Below are positions 1 to 7,851 of a stretch of 22,258 bases of DNA, piece by piece. The DNA is taken from assembly GCA_964452095.1 (NCBI GenBank), contig CAYVKX010000028.1:1-22258 (forward strand), read 5' to 3'. The stretch is from DUAL01 sp964452095 (GTDB lineage Bacteria; Bacteroidota; Bacteroidia; Flavobacteriales; BACL11). The notes below the pieces were generated by a model that was not told the DNA's origin, did no database searches, and saw only the letters and a program-made list of their open reading frames with translations. The number at the start of each line of letters is the position of its first letter. Position 1 is the first letter of the stretch. The position numbers were made by a program, and so were the translations under genes.

Positions 1-834
1 GTAGCGAAAAGTGTTTTTGCTTTGGTAGAATGTTCGTGCAAATATTCTGCAATTGCCCAAGCAATAGCAACCCCATCATAAGTACTTGTCCCTCTTCCAA
101 TCTCATCTAATAAAATCAAACTTCTATCAGATAAATTATTTAAAATACTTGCTGTTTCATTCATTTCTACCATAAAAGTAGATTCGCCCATTGAGATATT
201 ATCAGATGCTCCAACTCTGGTAAATATCTTGTCTACTATTCCAATTTGTGCGGCTTTTGCCGGCACGAAACAACCAATTTGAGCCATCAAAACTATTAAT
301 GCCGTTTGCCTTAGAAGTGCCGATTTTCCTGACATATTCGGTCCAGTTATCATTATTATTTGCTGAGAATCTCTATCCAATTGAGTGTTGTTAGGCACAT
401 AACTTTCCTCCGCTTTTAGTTGCCTTTCAATTACAGGATGCCTTCCATCTTTTATAATAAGTGATGTCCCACTATCAATAATTGGTTTTTTGTAATTGTG
501 TTTTTTAGAGATAAAGGCAAAAGATTGTAGGCAATCCATTTGAGCAATAAGTTGTGCATTTTTTTGAATCGGGAAAATATATTGGCTAATCTCTGCAACA
601 AGTGCTTGGTAAATTTGCTGTTCTAAAATGCTTATTTTTTCCTCAGCAGTAAGTATTTTACTTTCATATTCTTTCAACTCTTCAGTAATATATCTTTCGG
701 CATTCACCAGAGTTTGCTTGCGAATCCATTCTTCTGGCACTTTGTCTTTATGGGTGTTTCTTACTTCCAAAAAATATCCAAACACATTATTAAAAGATAT
801 TTTTAAAGATGGAATTCCTGTTTTTTTGGTTTCT

Positions 835-845
835 CTTTCCAGAAT
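835..845 (-). other. Frameshifting microdeletion junction in mutS
   Basis: On the minus strand the frame reads DDLRNIANSGK up to CTGGAA at 842-837, while the next frame reads LERETKKTGIP starting from the same CTGGAA. The family normally has about six extra residues between SGK and this point. The junction therefore looks like a deletion of roughly 26 bases between two CTGGAA copies. The length is inferred from remembered family alignments. The phase, a loss of 3n+2 bases, follows directly from the two frames. Confidence 0.7.
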
Positions 846-1167
846 TGGCAATATTTCTCAAATCATCCAATTCAGCATTTACGCCCGTATTTATTACATT
901 TCCTTTATTAAGTAGAACGGGAGGATTGGGATGCAACTGCTTTTCTAATTTTTCTGAAATGGTAGCGCAAATATCAATTTGTTTACCAATGTTGTTTAAA
1001 GTTTTTTCGCTTGAATTTTTTAGCTGTTCTTTAATAGGGACTAATGTTTGTAAAGCAACTTTTAGTTGCATACATTCTCTTGGAGAAATTCTTGTAGTTG
1101 CTACTTTAGAAATCAAACGATCAAAATCTCCAATTAGCGAAATATGATCTTTTATAGTAGCAGAAAA

Positions 1168-1170
1168 CTA
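1168..1170 (-). other. In-frame TAG stop within mutS
   Basis: The codon after VVDYFMNNS is TAG, and the next codons in the same frame (FSATIKDHISLIGDFDRL) continue MutS homology. One base substitution explains it. Several intact genes here end in TAG (sppA, the DUF2797 gene, the first deoxynucleoside kinase, the barrel gene before thyA), so TAG is a real stop in this genome and recoding is unlikely. Confidence 0.85.
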
Positions 1171-2199
1171 AGAATTATTCATAAAATAATCTACCACACT
1201 TAATCTTTCGTTTATTGTTTTTTCTTCTTTTAATGGGAGAGTAATCCATCTTTTGAGCATTCGAGCTCCCATTGGAGAAAGTGTTTTGTCTAGCACATCT
1301 ACCATTGTTTTTGCTCCCTCATTTGGTGAGTAAAAAAGCTCTAAATTTCTGATGGTAAACCTATCCATCCATAAATGCTTTTCTTTTTCAATCCTTACGA
1401 TTTTTGAGATGTGCTCGGTTTTATGATGCTCAGTTTCATTCAAATAATGAAGTATTGCTCCAGCCGCTATTTTCCCAGATTCAAGCGTTTCTACTCCAAA
1501 TCCTTTTAGCGTTGGGGTATCAAATTGTTTGAGCAAAAGTTCAGCAGTATAATCGGCAGTAAACACCCAATTATCTACTGCAAAAGTGTAATGACTTTCC
1601 CCAAAATCAGCAATAAATTCCTTTCTTTTTTCTTTCTGAAAAATCACCTCAGCAGGAGAAAAACTTTGCAATAGTTTATCTATATATTCTCTACTGCCTT
1701 CTGCCAATAAAAATTCTCCTGTGGAAATATCTAAAAAGGAAATTCCAATATTTTTCTCGTTATAAAAAACAGAAGCTAAAAAGTTATTTTTACTGTTCTC
1801 TAGTACTAAATCGTTATAAGAAACTCCTGGCGTTACTAATTCTGTAACTCCTCTTTTTACAATTTTTTTAGTTGTTTTTGGATCTTCTAATTGTTCACAA
1901 ATTGCTACTCTTTGTCCTGCTCGCACTAATTTTGGAAGATAAGTATCTAAAGAATGATAAGGAAACCCAGCCAATTCTATTTTGGAATCCCCATTGTTTC
2001 TGGCAGTAAGCACTATGCCTAAAATTTTGGAAGTTTTTATAGCATCTTCTCCAAAAGTTTCATAAAAATCGCCAATTCTAAAAAGTAAAAGTGCATCAGG
2101 ATGTTTTGCCTTTATGCTATTATACTGCCCCATAAGTGGGGTTTGTTTTTTTTGTTTTTTACTTTTAGTTGTCAAAAATTATTTCTTTAATATTGCCGA

Positions 2200-2207
2200 C
2201 AAATATA
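2200..2207 (-). promoter_or_regulatory. Bacteroidota -7 element upstream of mutS
   Basis: TATATTTG on the minus strand matches the Bacteroidota sigma-factor -7 consensus TAnnTTTG. It lies 24 bases before the TTG start of mutS, which leaves a short leader. No convincing TTTG -33 box is seen at the usual spacing. Confidence 0.45.
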
Positions 2208-2211
2208 ATAG

Positions 2212-2736
2212 ATGCGGAAGTTAAAAAATAGCGAATTAGAAAGAATAAGTACAGAAGATTTCAAAAAGGCAGAAAAAACATCAATTATTGTGGTGTTAGA
2301 TAATGTTAGAAGCGCTATGAATGTTGGTTCTGTTTTCAGAACTGCTGATGCATTTATTATTGAAAAAATATATTTGTGTGGTATCACTGCTACTCCACCG
2401 AATAAGGAAATATTAAAAACTGCATTAGGGGCAAATGATGCGGTGGATTGGGAATATATTAAAGAAACAACTGATATTGTTGCAAAATTAAAGACGGAAA
2501 GCCACCATATTGTTGGGGTGGAACAAACGGAAAACGCAACTCTTTTACAAAATTTTGAAAATCCAAATAAAAAAGTGGTGCTTATTTTTGGACATGAAGT
2601 ATTTGGGGTAAGCCAAAAGGTAATTAACCTTTGTGATGAATGCATTGAAATCCCACAATTTGGCAGCAAACATTCCTTAAACATCTCGGTAAGTGTTGGA
2701 ATTGTGATGTGGGAAGTGTGGAGAAAACTACAATAA
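2212..2736 (+). CDS. TrmH/SpoU family RNA 2'-O-methyltransferase
   Basis: A 174-residue SpoU-type (SPOUT superfamily) enzyme that methylates the ribose 2'-OH of tRNA or rRNA using S-adenosylmethionine. The three SpoU motifs are present in order. Motif 1 is DNVRSAMNVGSVFRTADAF (about residues 30-48) with the Asn and Arg used in catalysis. Motif 2 is LIFGHEVFGV (about 124-133). Motif 3 is IPQFGSKHSLNISVSVGI (about 147-164), which forms the knot and cofactor pocket. It has no N-terminal RNA-binding extension beyond about 25 residues, so it is a short, TrmH-like form. It starts with ATG, diverges from mutS across 36 bases, and its TAA directly abuts the stop codon of the convergent OmpA gene. Whether it modifies tRNA or rRNA cannot be told from sequence alone. 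Confidence 0.9.
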   Translation: MRKLKNSELERISTEDFKKAEKTSIIVVLDNVRSAMNVGSVFRTADAFIIEKIYLCGITATPPNKEILKTALGANDAVDWEYIKETTDIVAKLKTESHHIVGVEQTENATLLQNFENPNKKVVLIFGHEVFGVSQKVINLCDECIEIPQFGSKHSLNISVSVGIVMWEVWRKLQ

Positions 2737-4449
2737 TTATTCTATAATCTCAAAATCAACTCTTCTATTGATTTGATGATAATCATCTTGCAATTGCATA
2801 TTTTCAGTAAGTAGATTTTGTTCACTACCAATTGCCAAAGGGTTACTTTCTCCTTTTGTTTTTATAACAAATCGATTAGAAGGAATACCATAAACGGTTT
2901 CAAAATGATTGACCACCTCTTGCGCTCTTTCTCTCCCTAATTTTAGGTTGTATTCTTCTAAGCCAATTTCATCTGTATTCCCAATAACTTTAAGGCGTAA
3001 AGTAGGGTTTAACAAAAGCGCTTTTACTACAATTGCTATTCTATAATAGTTGGACTCCTGTACTAAAGTACTTCCTGAAGAAAAATATACAGAAGGAAAA
3101 TAAACATCCGAAACGGCATCTTTTCCATCTCTCCCATCCTCTCCTTTTAGTCCTATCCCAAATCTATTTACCAAACTCCCCTTTTCAGTATTAATTTCTA
3201 AATCCTTACTATCAGGAATTCCATCTTCATCCTCATCTAATTCTATTCCATTTTCATCTACTATTGCTCCCCTTGAAGAAAAAGGATCTGCATCCATATA
3301 ATCTGGTATATTATCCATATCAACATCAAGTGGCCTACCTGCACCATCTACAGCTACACCAAAAGGTGTGTTTGCACTTTTATCAAAAGAATCAGAAACT
3401 CCATCATTATCAGTATCCTTAGCAAGCCCTTCTACATTGGCATGAACATCATTAAAAGTATTATACATTTCATCAATAGGGCTATACCAATCCATTACTT
3501 TTTGCTGTTTCCCAATATGATAAACTAATCCGATAGAATAAAAAGCAATATGGTCGTTTTTAAGTGTAGAATTCAATTCCTCAATAGAGGCATCCCATTT
3601 ATCTGTTCTTCCTGTTCGTACTGTAATATCCGAATAAATATCAAACTTATTATTCACAAAATATTTTAGTATTAATCCTTTTAAAAAAACGGTTTCAGTT
3701 AAAGTAGTTAATAATCCTTTTTTCACATTCCCACCAAATTCCCCCTCATCAGAATAACCATAACTATAAATGTACTTATCAGAAAAAAGGTTTCTTTTTA
3801 CGGTATGATAATAATTAATACCTATTCCTAATTTTAAGAAATAAGATAGTTTTCTGTTTCTGTAATTTTTGGTATAAGAAACAGCCAAATTGCTTAAGTT
3901 TATTGTTGTATTCAAGTCAAACTCAATGAAGTCACCTAAAAACTTTTCTCCATTTTCTTCATCAAATTCATAAGGATCAAATGAATCAAATTGTACTCCT
4001 TCCGTTTTTCTTCTTAGACCTCCAATTTTTCCGGTAATAAATTCTCCCTGTAAATTAAAAATACTATTTATCGAACGGTTTATCTGAATATTGAAAGCTG
4101 ATTTTAGTTCAAAAAACCCTGCTGTTGATGAAGGATACCAATCATATTGTTTAATATCTCCAAAAAACTGTGTAATTCCAAAACCTACACCTACCGACCA
4201 TCTATCTAATTTATCACCATAAATATCAGTTCCAGAATGATTAGGTTTTTTTACAATCGGCTTAGTTTTAATTGCAAAAGCATTCTTTTTTTCTAATTGT
4301 TTGGCATTAATTTCCATCCCCACATTTGGGATGCTTTCTTTAACAGCATTGCGTATAGCATTTGTTGTATCGGTATTTTGTGCTTTTAACTTAGAAAAAA
4401 ACACACAAAACAGCAGTAAAAAAATAATTCCTTTTTTCAACATTTTCAT
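2737..4449 (-). CDS. OmpA-family outer membrane protein with TSP3 repeats
   Basis: A 570-residue envelope protein. Residues 1-23 form a signal peptide (MKMLKKGIIFLLLFCVFF, probably cut before Gln24). Residues 80-330 look like an N-terminal beta-barrel, with alternating aromatic strands beginning WSVGVGFGITQFFGDIKQ. Residues 343-440 hold Asp-rich thrombospondin type-3 calcium-binding repeats (DTDNDGVSDSFD, DVDMDNIPDYMDADP, DEDEDGIPDSKD). A short collagen-like GEDGRDGKDA follows. Residues 450-570 are an OmpA C-terminal peptidoglycan-binding domain with TDEIGLEEYNLKLGRERA and the closing NRRVDFEI. The likely role is anchoring the outer membrane to peptidoglycan. Met3 is an alternative start. The gene diverges from the lipoprotein gene at 4591, and the two share a 141-base intergenic stretch with a -7 element on each strand. 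Confidence 0.9.
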   Translation of the reverse strand: MKMLKKGIIFLLLFCVFFSKLKAQNTDTTNAIRNAVKESIPNVGMEINAKQLEKKNAFAIKTKPIVKKPNHSGTDIYGDKLDRWSVGVGFGITQFFGDIKQYDWYPSSTAGFFELKSAFNIQINRSINSIFNLQGEFITGKIGGLRRKTEGVQFDSFDPYEFDEENGEKFLGDFIEFDLNTTINLSNLAVSYTKNYRNRKLSYFLKLGIGINYYHTVKRNLFSDKYIYSYGYSDEGEFGGNVKKGLLTTLTETVFLKGLILKYFVNNKFDIYSDITVRTGRTDKWDASIEELNSTLKNDHIAFYSIGLVYHIGKQQKVMDWYSPIDEMYNTFNDVHANVEGLAKDTDNDGVSDSFDKSANTPFGVAVDGAGRPLDVDMDNIPDYMDADPFSSRGAIVDENGIELDEDEDGIPDSKDLEINTEKGSLVNRFGIGLKGEDGRDGKDAVSDVYFPSVYFSSGSTLVQESNYYRIAIVVKALLLNPTLRLKVIGNTDEIGLEEYNLKLGRERAQEVVNHFETVYGIPSNRFVIKTKGESNPLAIGSEQNLLTENMQLQDDYHQINRRVDFEIIE

Positions 4450-4463
4450 TTATAAAATTCCTG

Positions 4464-4471
4464 CAAATTTA
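4464..4471 (-). promoter_or_regulatory. Bacteroidota -7 element of the OmpA/TSP3 gene
   Basis: TAAATTTG on the minus strand matches TAnnTTTG and lies 14 bases before the ATG at 4449, which predicts a very short leader. No clear -33 box is seen. Confidence 0.5.
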
Positions 4472-4542
4472 AGCATTATTTTTCTTTTGAATAATTAACT
4501 GATAAAAATCTATTTAGAATTCAATGTTATTAGTGTATTTTA

Positions 4543-4550
4543 TATATTTG
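4543..4550 (+). promoter_or_regulatory. Bacteroidota -7 element of the OmpA-like/TPR lipoprotein gene
   Basis: TATATTTG matches TAnnTTTG and lies 40 bases before the ATG at 4591. The leader that follows is A-rich with no Shine-Dalgarno site, as is usual in Bacteroidota. Confidence 0.55.
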
Positions 4551-4590
4551 CGGCAAATTAAAAAAACAACCAATAAAACTTTTAAAAAAG

Positions 4591-6264
4591 ATGAACACAA
4601 TAGGTTTTACCAAAGCAATCTCCATCCTATTTTTTGGCGCTCTAATAAGTGGATGCGGATTAACAAAAATGACAAGCAAATACGATACGGTAGTTTATAC
4701 CGTAACCCCACCTATTTTGCAAGTGCATGGCGGAAAGGTAGCAATTCAAATTGATGGAAATATGCCTGAAAAATATTTTCATAAAAATGCAACAGTGAAT
4801 TTTACGCCTGTACTAAAAAGCGAAAATTCTGAAACTACTTTCAAAACTATTACTTTGCAAGGAGAGGAAGCTACTGGTGGAGAAACTACTATTTCCTATA
4901 TTTCTGGAGGAGGATTCTCTTATGAAGACAAAATTAATTATTCGCCAAATATGCTAAACTCTACTTTAGAAATTAGAGCACTAGCAAATTTAAAAGATAA
5001 ATCAGCAGCACTTGGCCCGATTACTATTGCTCAAGGGGTAATTGCTACTTCACAAAGAGTGCAAAACACAGAGGAAATTTCGGTAGCACATCACGGTTAT
5101 GAGAAAGAAACTATTCTTTCAGAATTTGCTACTATTTACTTTTTGGTAAACCAAAGTGCTATCAGAACTTCAGAAAAAAGTGATGAGGATATGCAAAAGC
5201 TCAAAGAGTTTGCAAGATTGGGATACAAAACCAACAGCATTGAAATAAAATCCTATGCTTCTCCTGAAGGTAGTGTAGATGCAAATGATAATGTATCGGA
5301 AAGAAGAAATAAAAGTACTGTAAATTATACTAAACAAATTTTGAGAAGATTGAAATTAGATGGTGCTAATAATGAAGAAATGTACACCAATGTTTCTTAT
5401 GGTGAGGATTGGGATGGTTTTAATAAATTGATGAAAGCATCTGATATGAAGGATAAAAGAAGGGTGCTAAATATTGTGAACTCTGTACAAGATCCTGAAA
5501 AAAGAGAGCAAGCAATAAGAGATATGGCGGAGCTTTATGATGCGATTGACAAGAATATTCTACCTCAACTAAGAAAAGCAGAAATAAATGTTCGCTCGTA
5601 TCAACCAAAAAGAACGGATGAAAATATAGTCGCTCTTTCTACTTCTAATCCTGATTCTTTAGATATAAAAGAATTGCTTTTTTCAGCTACCCTTACGGAT
5701 GATAGAGCTACAAAAATGAGCATTTACAACTCTGCAATTTCTTTGCATAACGATTGGAGAGCATACAATAATATTGCTAGTATTTACTTAGCTGAAAATA
5801 ATTTGAGTGAAGCAAGTATCTGGTTAGATAAAGCATTTGCAATTAGCGGAAATCAATCTGATATTTTAACTAATTATGGAATTATTGCTGCTAGAAAAGG
5901 AAATTTAAACAAAGCACAAAAATTCTTTAATCAAGCAAATACTACTGAAAAAAACCAAGCTATTTTGGATATTCGCCAGGGGAAATATGCAAAAGCAGAA
6001 AGATATTTTAGAAATGCAAGTTCGCATAATGCTACTCTTGCAAAAGTGTTGAACGGAAATAATGGAAGTACTTGTAAAGAAAATACTGCTGCTTGTTATT
6101 ATTTGAATGCAATTGTAGGTGCACGTTCTGGAAATATGCAAATGTTAAGTCGTAATTTATCGAAAGCAATTGTGGCAGATGCAACTTATAAAGCGGAGGC
6201 AGCAAATGATTTGGAGTTTTTGAATTATAAAGAAAATGAGGAATTTAAGGCGCTTATAAATTAA
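4591..6264 (+). CDS. Outer-membrane lipoprotein with OmpA-like and TPR regions
   Basis: A 557-residue protein. It begins with a lipoprotein signal peptide whose lipobox is LISGC, with Cys22 as the lipidated residue. Residues about 25-165 look beta-rich and are not recognised. Residues about 175-270 resemble a degenerate OmpA-like domain: a YFLVNQSAIR strand, then IEIKSYASPEGSVDANDNVS and RRNKSTVNYTKQIL, which replace the usual TDxxG and LSxxRA motifs. From about residue 355, helical repeats of TPR type follow (WRAYNNIASIYLAENNLSEA, then TNYGIIAARKGNLNKAQKFF). The architecture suggests a periplasm-facing scaffold on the outer membrane. The divergent neighbour is a true OmpA protein, so the two may act together in the envelope, but that is inference. 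A terminator hairpin follows the gene. The ATG is supported by the signal peptide that begins at it. Confidence 0.8.
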   Translation: MNTIGFTKAISILFFGALISGCGLTKMTSKYDTVVYTVTPPILQVHGGKVAIQIDGNMPEKYFHKNATVNFTPVLKSENSETTFKTITLQGEEATGGETTISYISGGGFSYEDKINYSPNMLNSTLEIRALANLKDKSAALGPITIAQGVIATSQRVQNTEEISVAHHGYEKETILSEFATIYFLVNQSAIRTSEKSDEDMQKLKEFARLGYKTNSIEIKSYASPEGSVDANDNVSERRNKSTVNYTKQILRRLKLDGANNEEMYTNVSYGEDWDGFNKLMKASDMKDKRRVLNIVNSVQDPEKREQAIRDMAELYDAIDKNILPQLRKAEINVRSYQPKRTDENIVALSTSNPDSLDIKELLFSATLTDDRATKMSIYNSAISLHNDWRAYNNIASIYLAENNLSEASIWLDKAFAISGNQSDILTNYGIIAARKGNLNKAQKFFNQANTTEKNQAILDIRQGKYAKAERYFRNASSHNATLAKVLNGNNGSTCKENTAACYYLNAIVGARSGNMQMLSRNLSKAIVADATYKAEAANDLEFLNYKENEEFKALIN

Positions 6265-6285
6265 GCCCAATTCCATATCAATTAT

Positions 6286-6321
6286 AAAAAGAACCTCATA
6301 TATTTGGGGTTCTTTTATTTT
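6286..6321 (+). terminator. Rho-independent terminator after the lipoprotein gene
   Basis: AAAAGAACC at 6287-6295 pairs with GGTTCTTTT at 6308-6316. A T-G and a C-G pair extend the stem, the loop has eight bases, and the T-rich tail is TTTTATTTT. It lies 22 bases after the stop codon. Confidence 0.75.
6299..6306 (+). promoter_or_regulatory. Candidate -7 element inside the terminator loop, upstream of the sulfotransferase
   Basis: TATATTTG matches TAnnTTTG. It lies 24 bases before the ATG at 6331, the same distance as other candidate promoters in this window. It occupies the loop and one closing base of the terminator hairpin. No -33 box is evident. Confidence 0.35.
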
Positions 6322-6330
6322 AAAACCAAT

Positions 6331-7227
6331 ATGAAAAACAATCTACCAAACTTTATAATTATTGGGGCAATGAAAGCCGCCACTACTTCTTTATATACAT
6401 ATTTAAAACAACATCCAGATGTTTTTATGTCAAAGGTAAAAGAGCCAATGTTTTTTAATAATTATAAAAAGGAAAACGACTATTTTGTAAAAGGAAGAAA
6501 AACAAAGAAAATAACTACTTTACAAGATTACACAGCTCTGTTTGATAAGGAAAAAAATCAATCAGCAATAGGGGAAGCTTCCCCTGCTTACATTTATGAT
6601 AAAAAAACCCCTTACTTAATAAAAGAAGTTATTCCAGAGGTGAAAATTATTGTAGTTTTAAGGCAGCCGATTGAAAGGGCTTATTCTAATTTTTTGCATG
6701 CAAGAAGAGCAGGAAGAGAACCTATTACAAAATTTACTGAGGCAATAAATTCAGAAGAAAAAAGAAAGGAAAATAATTGGAGTCCTTTATATTTTTACAA
6801 AGACAAAGGTTTTTATTATAAGCAGTTAAAAAGGTATTTTGAACTTTTTCCGAAAGAAAATATAAAAGTACTGCTTTTTGAAGATGTGGTAAAAAATCCT
6901 ACAACAACCACTCAGGAAATTTTTTCTTTTTTGGGTGTGGACAGTAATTTTATTCCTGACACCAAACAAAAAACAAATGTATCGGGAACTCCAAAAGGAG
7001 TTTTTGGTTGGCTAATTATGAATTTGCGATATTATAATTTGATTCCAAATATTGCTTTCAGCAAATATCTACCTAATTTTTTAGTCAATTTTATTTTCCA
7101 ATCGGCTTATTCCAAACCAGAAAAATTGGATGCTAAACTAAAAAGGGAACTCACAGAAAAATATTTTAAGCAAGACATTCTACAATTGGAAAATCTCATT
7201 AAAAAAGATTTGTCGCATTGGCTATAA
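6331..7227 (+). CDS. PAPS-dependent sulfotransferase
   Basis: A 298-residue member of the sulfotransferase family, which moves sulfate from 3'-phosphoadenosine-5'-phosphosulfate onto a carbohydrate or other hydroxyl or amine acceptor. The 5'-phosphosulfate loop is GAMKAATTSLY at residues 12-22, with the likely catalytic Lys15. The 3'-phosphate site is VVLRQPIERAYSNFLH at about residues 107-122, with its conserved Arg and Ser. The closest general type is the heparan/NDST-like bacterial sulfotransferase, but the acceptor cannot be named. The frame is open back to a TTG at 6304, but that codon sits in the terminator loop; the ATG at 6331, just before MKNNLPNFIIIG, is preferred. The 3' end overlaps the convergent deoxynucleoside kinase gene by six bases. 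Confidence 0.88.
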   Translation: MKNNLPNFIIIGAMKAATTSLYTYLKQHPDVFMSKVKEPMFFNNYKKENDYFVKGRKTKKITTLQDYTALFDKEKNQSAIGEASPAYIYDKKTPYLIKEVIPEVKIIVVLRQPIERAYSNFLHARRAGREPITKFTEAINSEEKRKENNWSPLYFYKDKGFYYKQLKRYFELFPKENIKVLLFEDVVKNPTTTTQEIFSFLGVDSNFIPDTKQKTNVSGTPKGVFGWLIMNLRYYNLIPNIAFSKYLPNFLVNFIFQSAYSKPEKLDAKLKRELTEKYFKQDILQLENLIKKDLSHWL

Positions 7228-7851
7228 GTTAACCTGATGTACTCCTAGCGAATACGACTTTTTTATGGCGAAAACTATCTTTTGATAAGCTGCATCATTT
7301 TGCATAAAATCGACATTTGTCACATCAATAATAAGCACTGGAAAATCATTTTGTTTTTTAAAGAAATCTAAATATTTTTCCTGTATCTGCAATAGATAGT
7401 CATCCGTAATTTCTTGTTCGTAAGCTCGGTTTCTTTTTATGATATTGGCTTTTAACTTCTTAATATCAGCATGTAAATAAATTAGTAAATCTGGTTTAGG
7501 AAGGGAGGCAAGCATAATATCAAAAAGACGATAAAATAGCTGTAACTCATCTGCTGACAAATTGTTTTGTGCAAAAAGCCGAGATTTTATAAAGAAATAA
7601 TCGGAAACAGTAAAATCAGAAAACATTTCTTGCGCTTCCACTTCTTGCATTTGCTTGTAGCGTTCGGCCATAAAAAACAGCTCTAATGGAAAAGCATATT
7701 TTTCTGGCTCTTTATAAAATTTGGGTAAAAATGGATTGTTGGCGAACTCCTCTAAAACAAGGCGAGCATTACAATCTTCCGTAATTTTTTGGGCTAATGA
7801 AGTTTTTCCAGCACCAATATTTCCTTCAATACAAATAAAATTATACTGCAT
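7222..7851 (-). CDS. Deoxynucleoside kinase-like protein (folK-linked)
   Basis: A 209-residue P-loop kinase of the deoxynucleoside kinase family, which phosphorylates salvaged deoxynucleosides. The P-loop is EGNIGAGKTS (residues 9-18). EEFANNPFLPKFYKEPEKY carries the substrate-binding Glu and the family's conserved NPFL. A lid-like basic segment is present (IIKRNRAYEQ). The usual Asp-Arg-Ser/Thr motif appears as SDYFFIKSR, so its Arg is replaced by Tyr; compare the intact DRT in the second kinase at 12655. It overlaps folK by 11 bases in another frame, which suggests translational coupling. Substrate choice (purine or pyrimidine) is not visible. Its stop is TAG. Confidence 0.85.
   Translation of the reverse strand: MQYNFICIEGNIGAGKTSLAQKITEDCNARLVLEEFANNPFLPKFYKEPEKYAFPLELFFMAERYKQMQEVEAQEMFSDFTVSDYFFIKSRLFAQNNLSADELQLFYRLFDIMLASLPKPDLLIYLHADIKKLKANIIKRNRAYEQEITDDYLLQIQEKYLDFFKKQNDFPVLIIDVTNVDFMQNDAAYQKIVFAIKKSYSLGVHQVNL

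Larger units (their letters stand above)
1..2175 (-). pseudogene. mutS: DNA mismatch repair protein MutS, disrupted, 3' end outside window
   Basis: MutS binds mismatched DNA and starts methyl-independent or MutL-dependent repair. The N-terminal part (2175 down to 1171) reads cleanly. It has the mismatch-binding Phe-x-Glu in GDFYE (Phe37, Glu39) and the connector and core domains. An in-frame TAG at 1168-1170 then stops it after residue 335. Beyond it the same frame resumes with clear MutS sequence (LIGDFDRLISKVATTRISPR) until about 840. There it shifts by one frame into LERETKKTGIPSLKISFNNV and runs open to base 1. The ATPase part is intact: Walker A GPNMSGKS near 321-344 and Walker B LLDEIGRGTST near 80-112. 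The start is TTG at 2175, because the Lys-rich leader before TPLMGQYN is typical of the family. Such good conservation on both sides of the lesions suggests recent inactivation. Error in the assembled sequence is the main alternative. Confidence 0.9.

Noticed and set aside
1168..1170. Recoding or suppression of TAG in mutS
   Set aside because: Several intact genes in the window end naturally at TAG, and the frameshift near 840 would break mutS even if TAG were read through.
2734..2739. TAATTA palindrome as an operator site
   Set aside because: It is simply two convergent stop codons placed back to back.
4524..4754. Short open frame overlapping the start of the lipoprotein gene
   Set aside because: It lies in a different frame from a gene with a clear lipoprotein signal peptide and shows no domain or start signal of its own.
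6304..6330. TTG start nine codons upstream for the sulfotransferase
   Set aside because: The codon is in the loop of the preceding terminator and would add unconserved residues. The ATG at 6331 fits the family start better.
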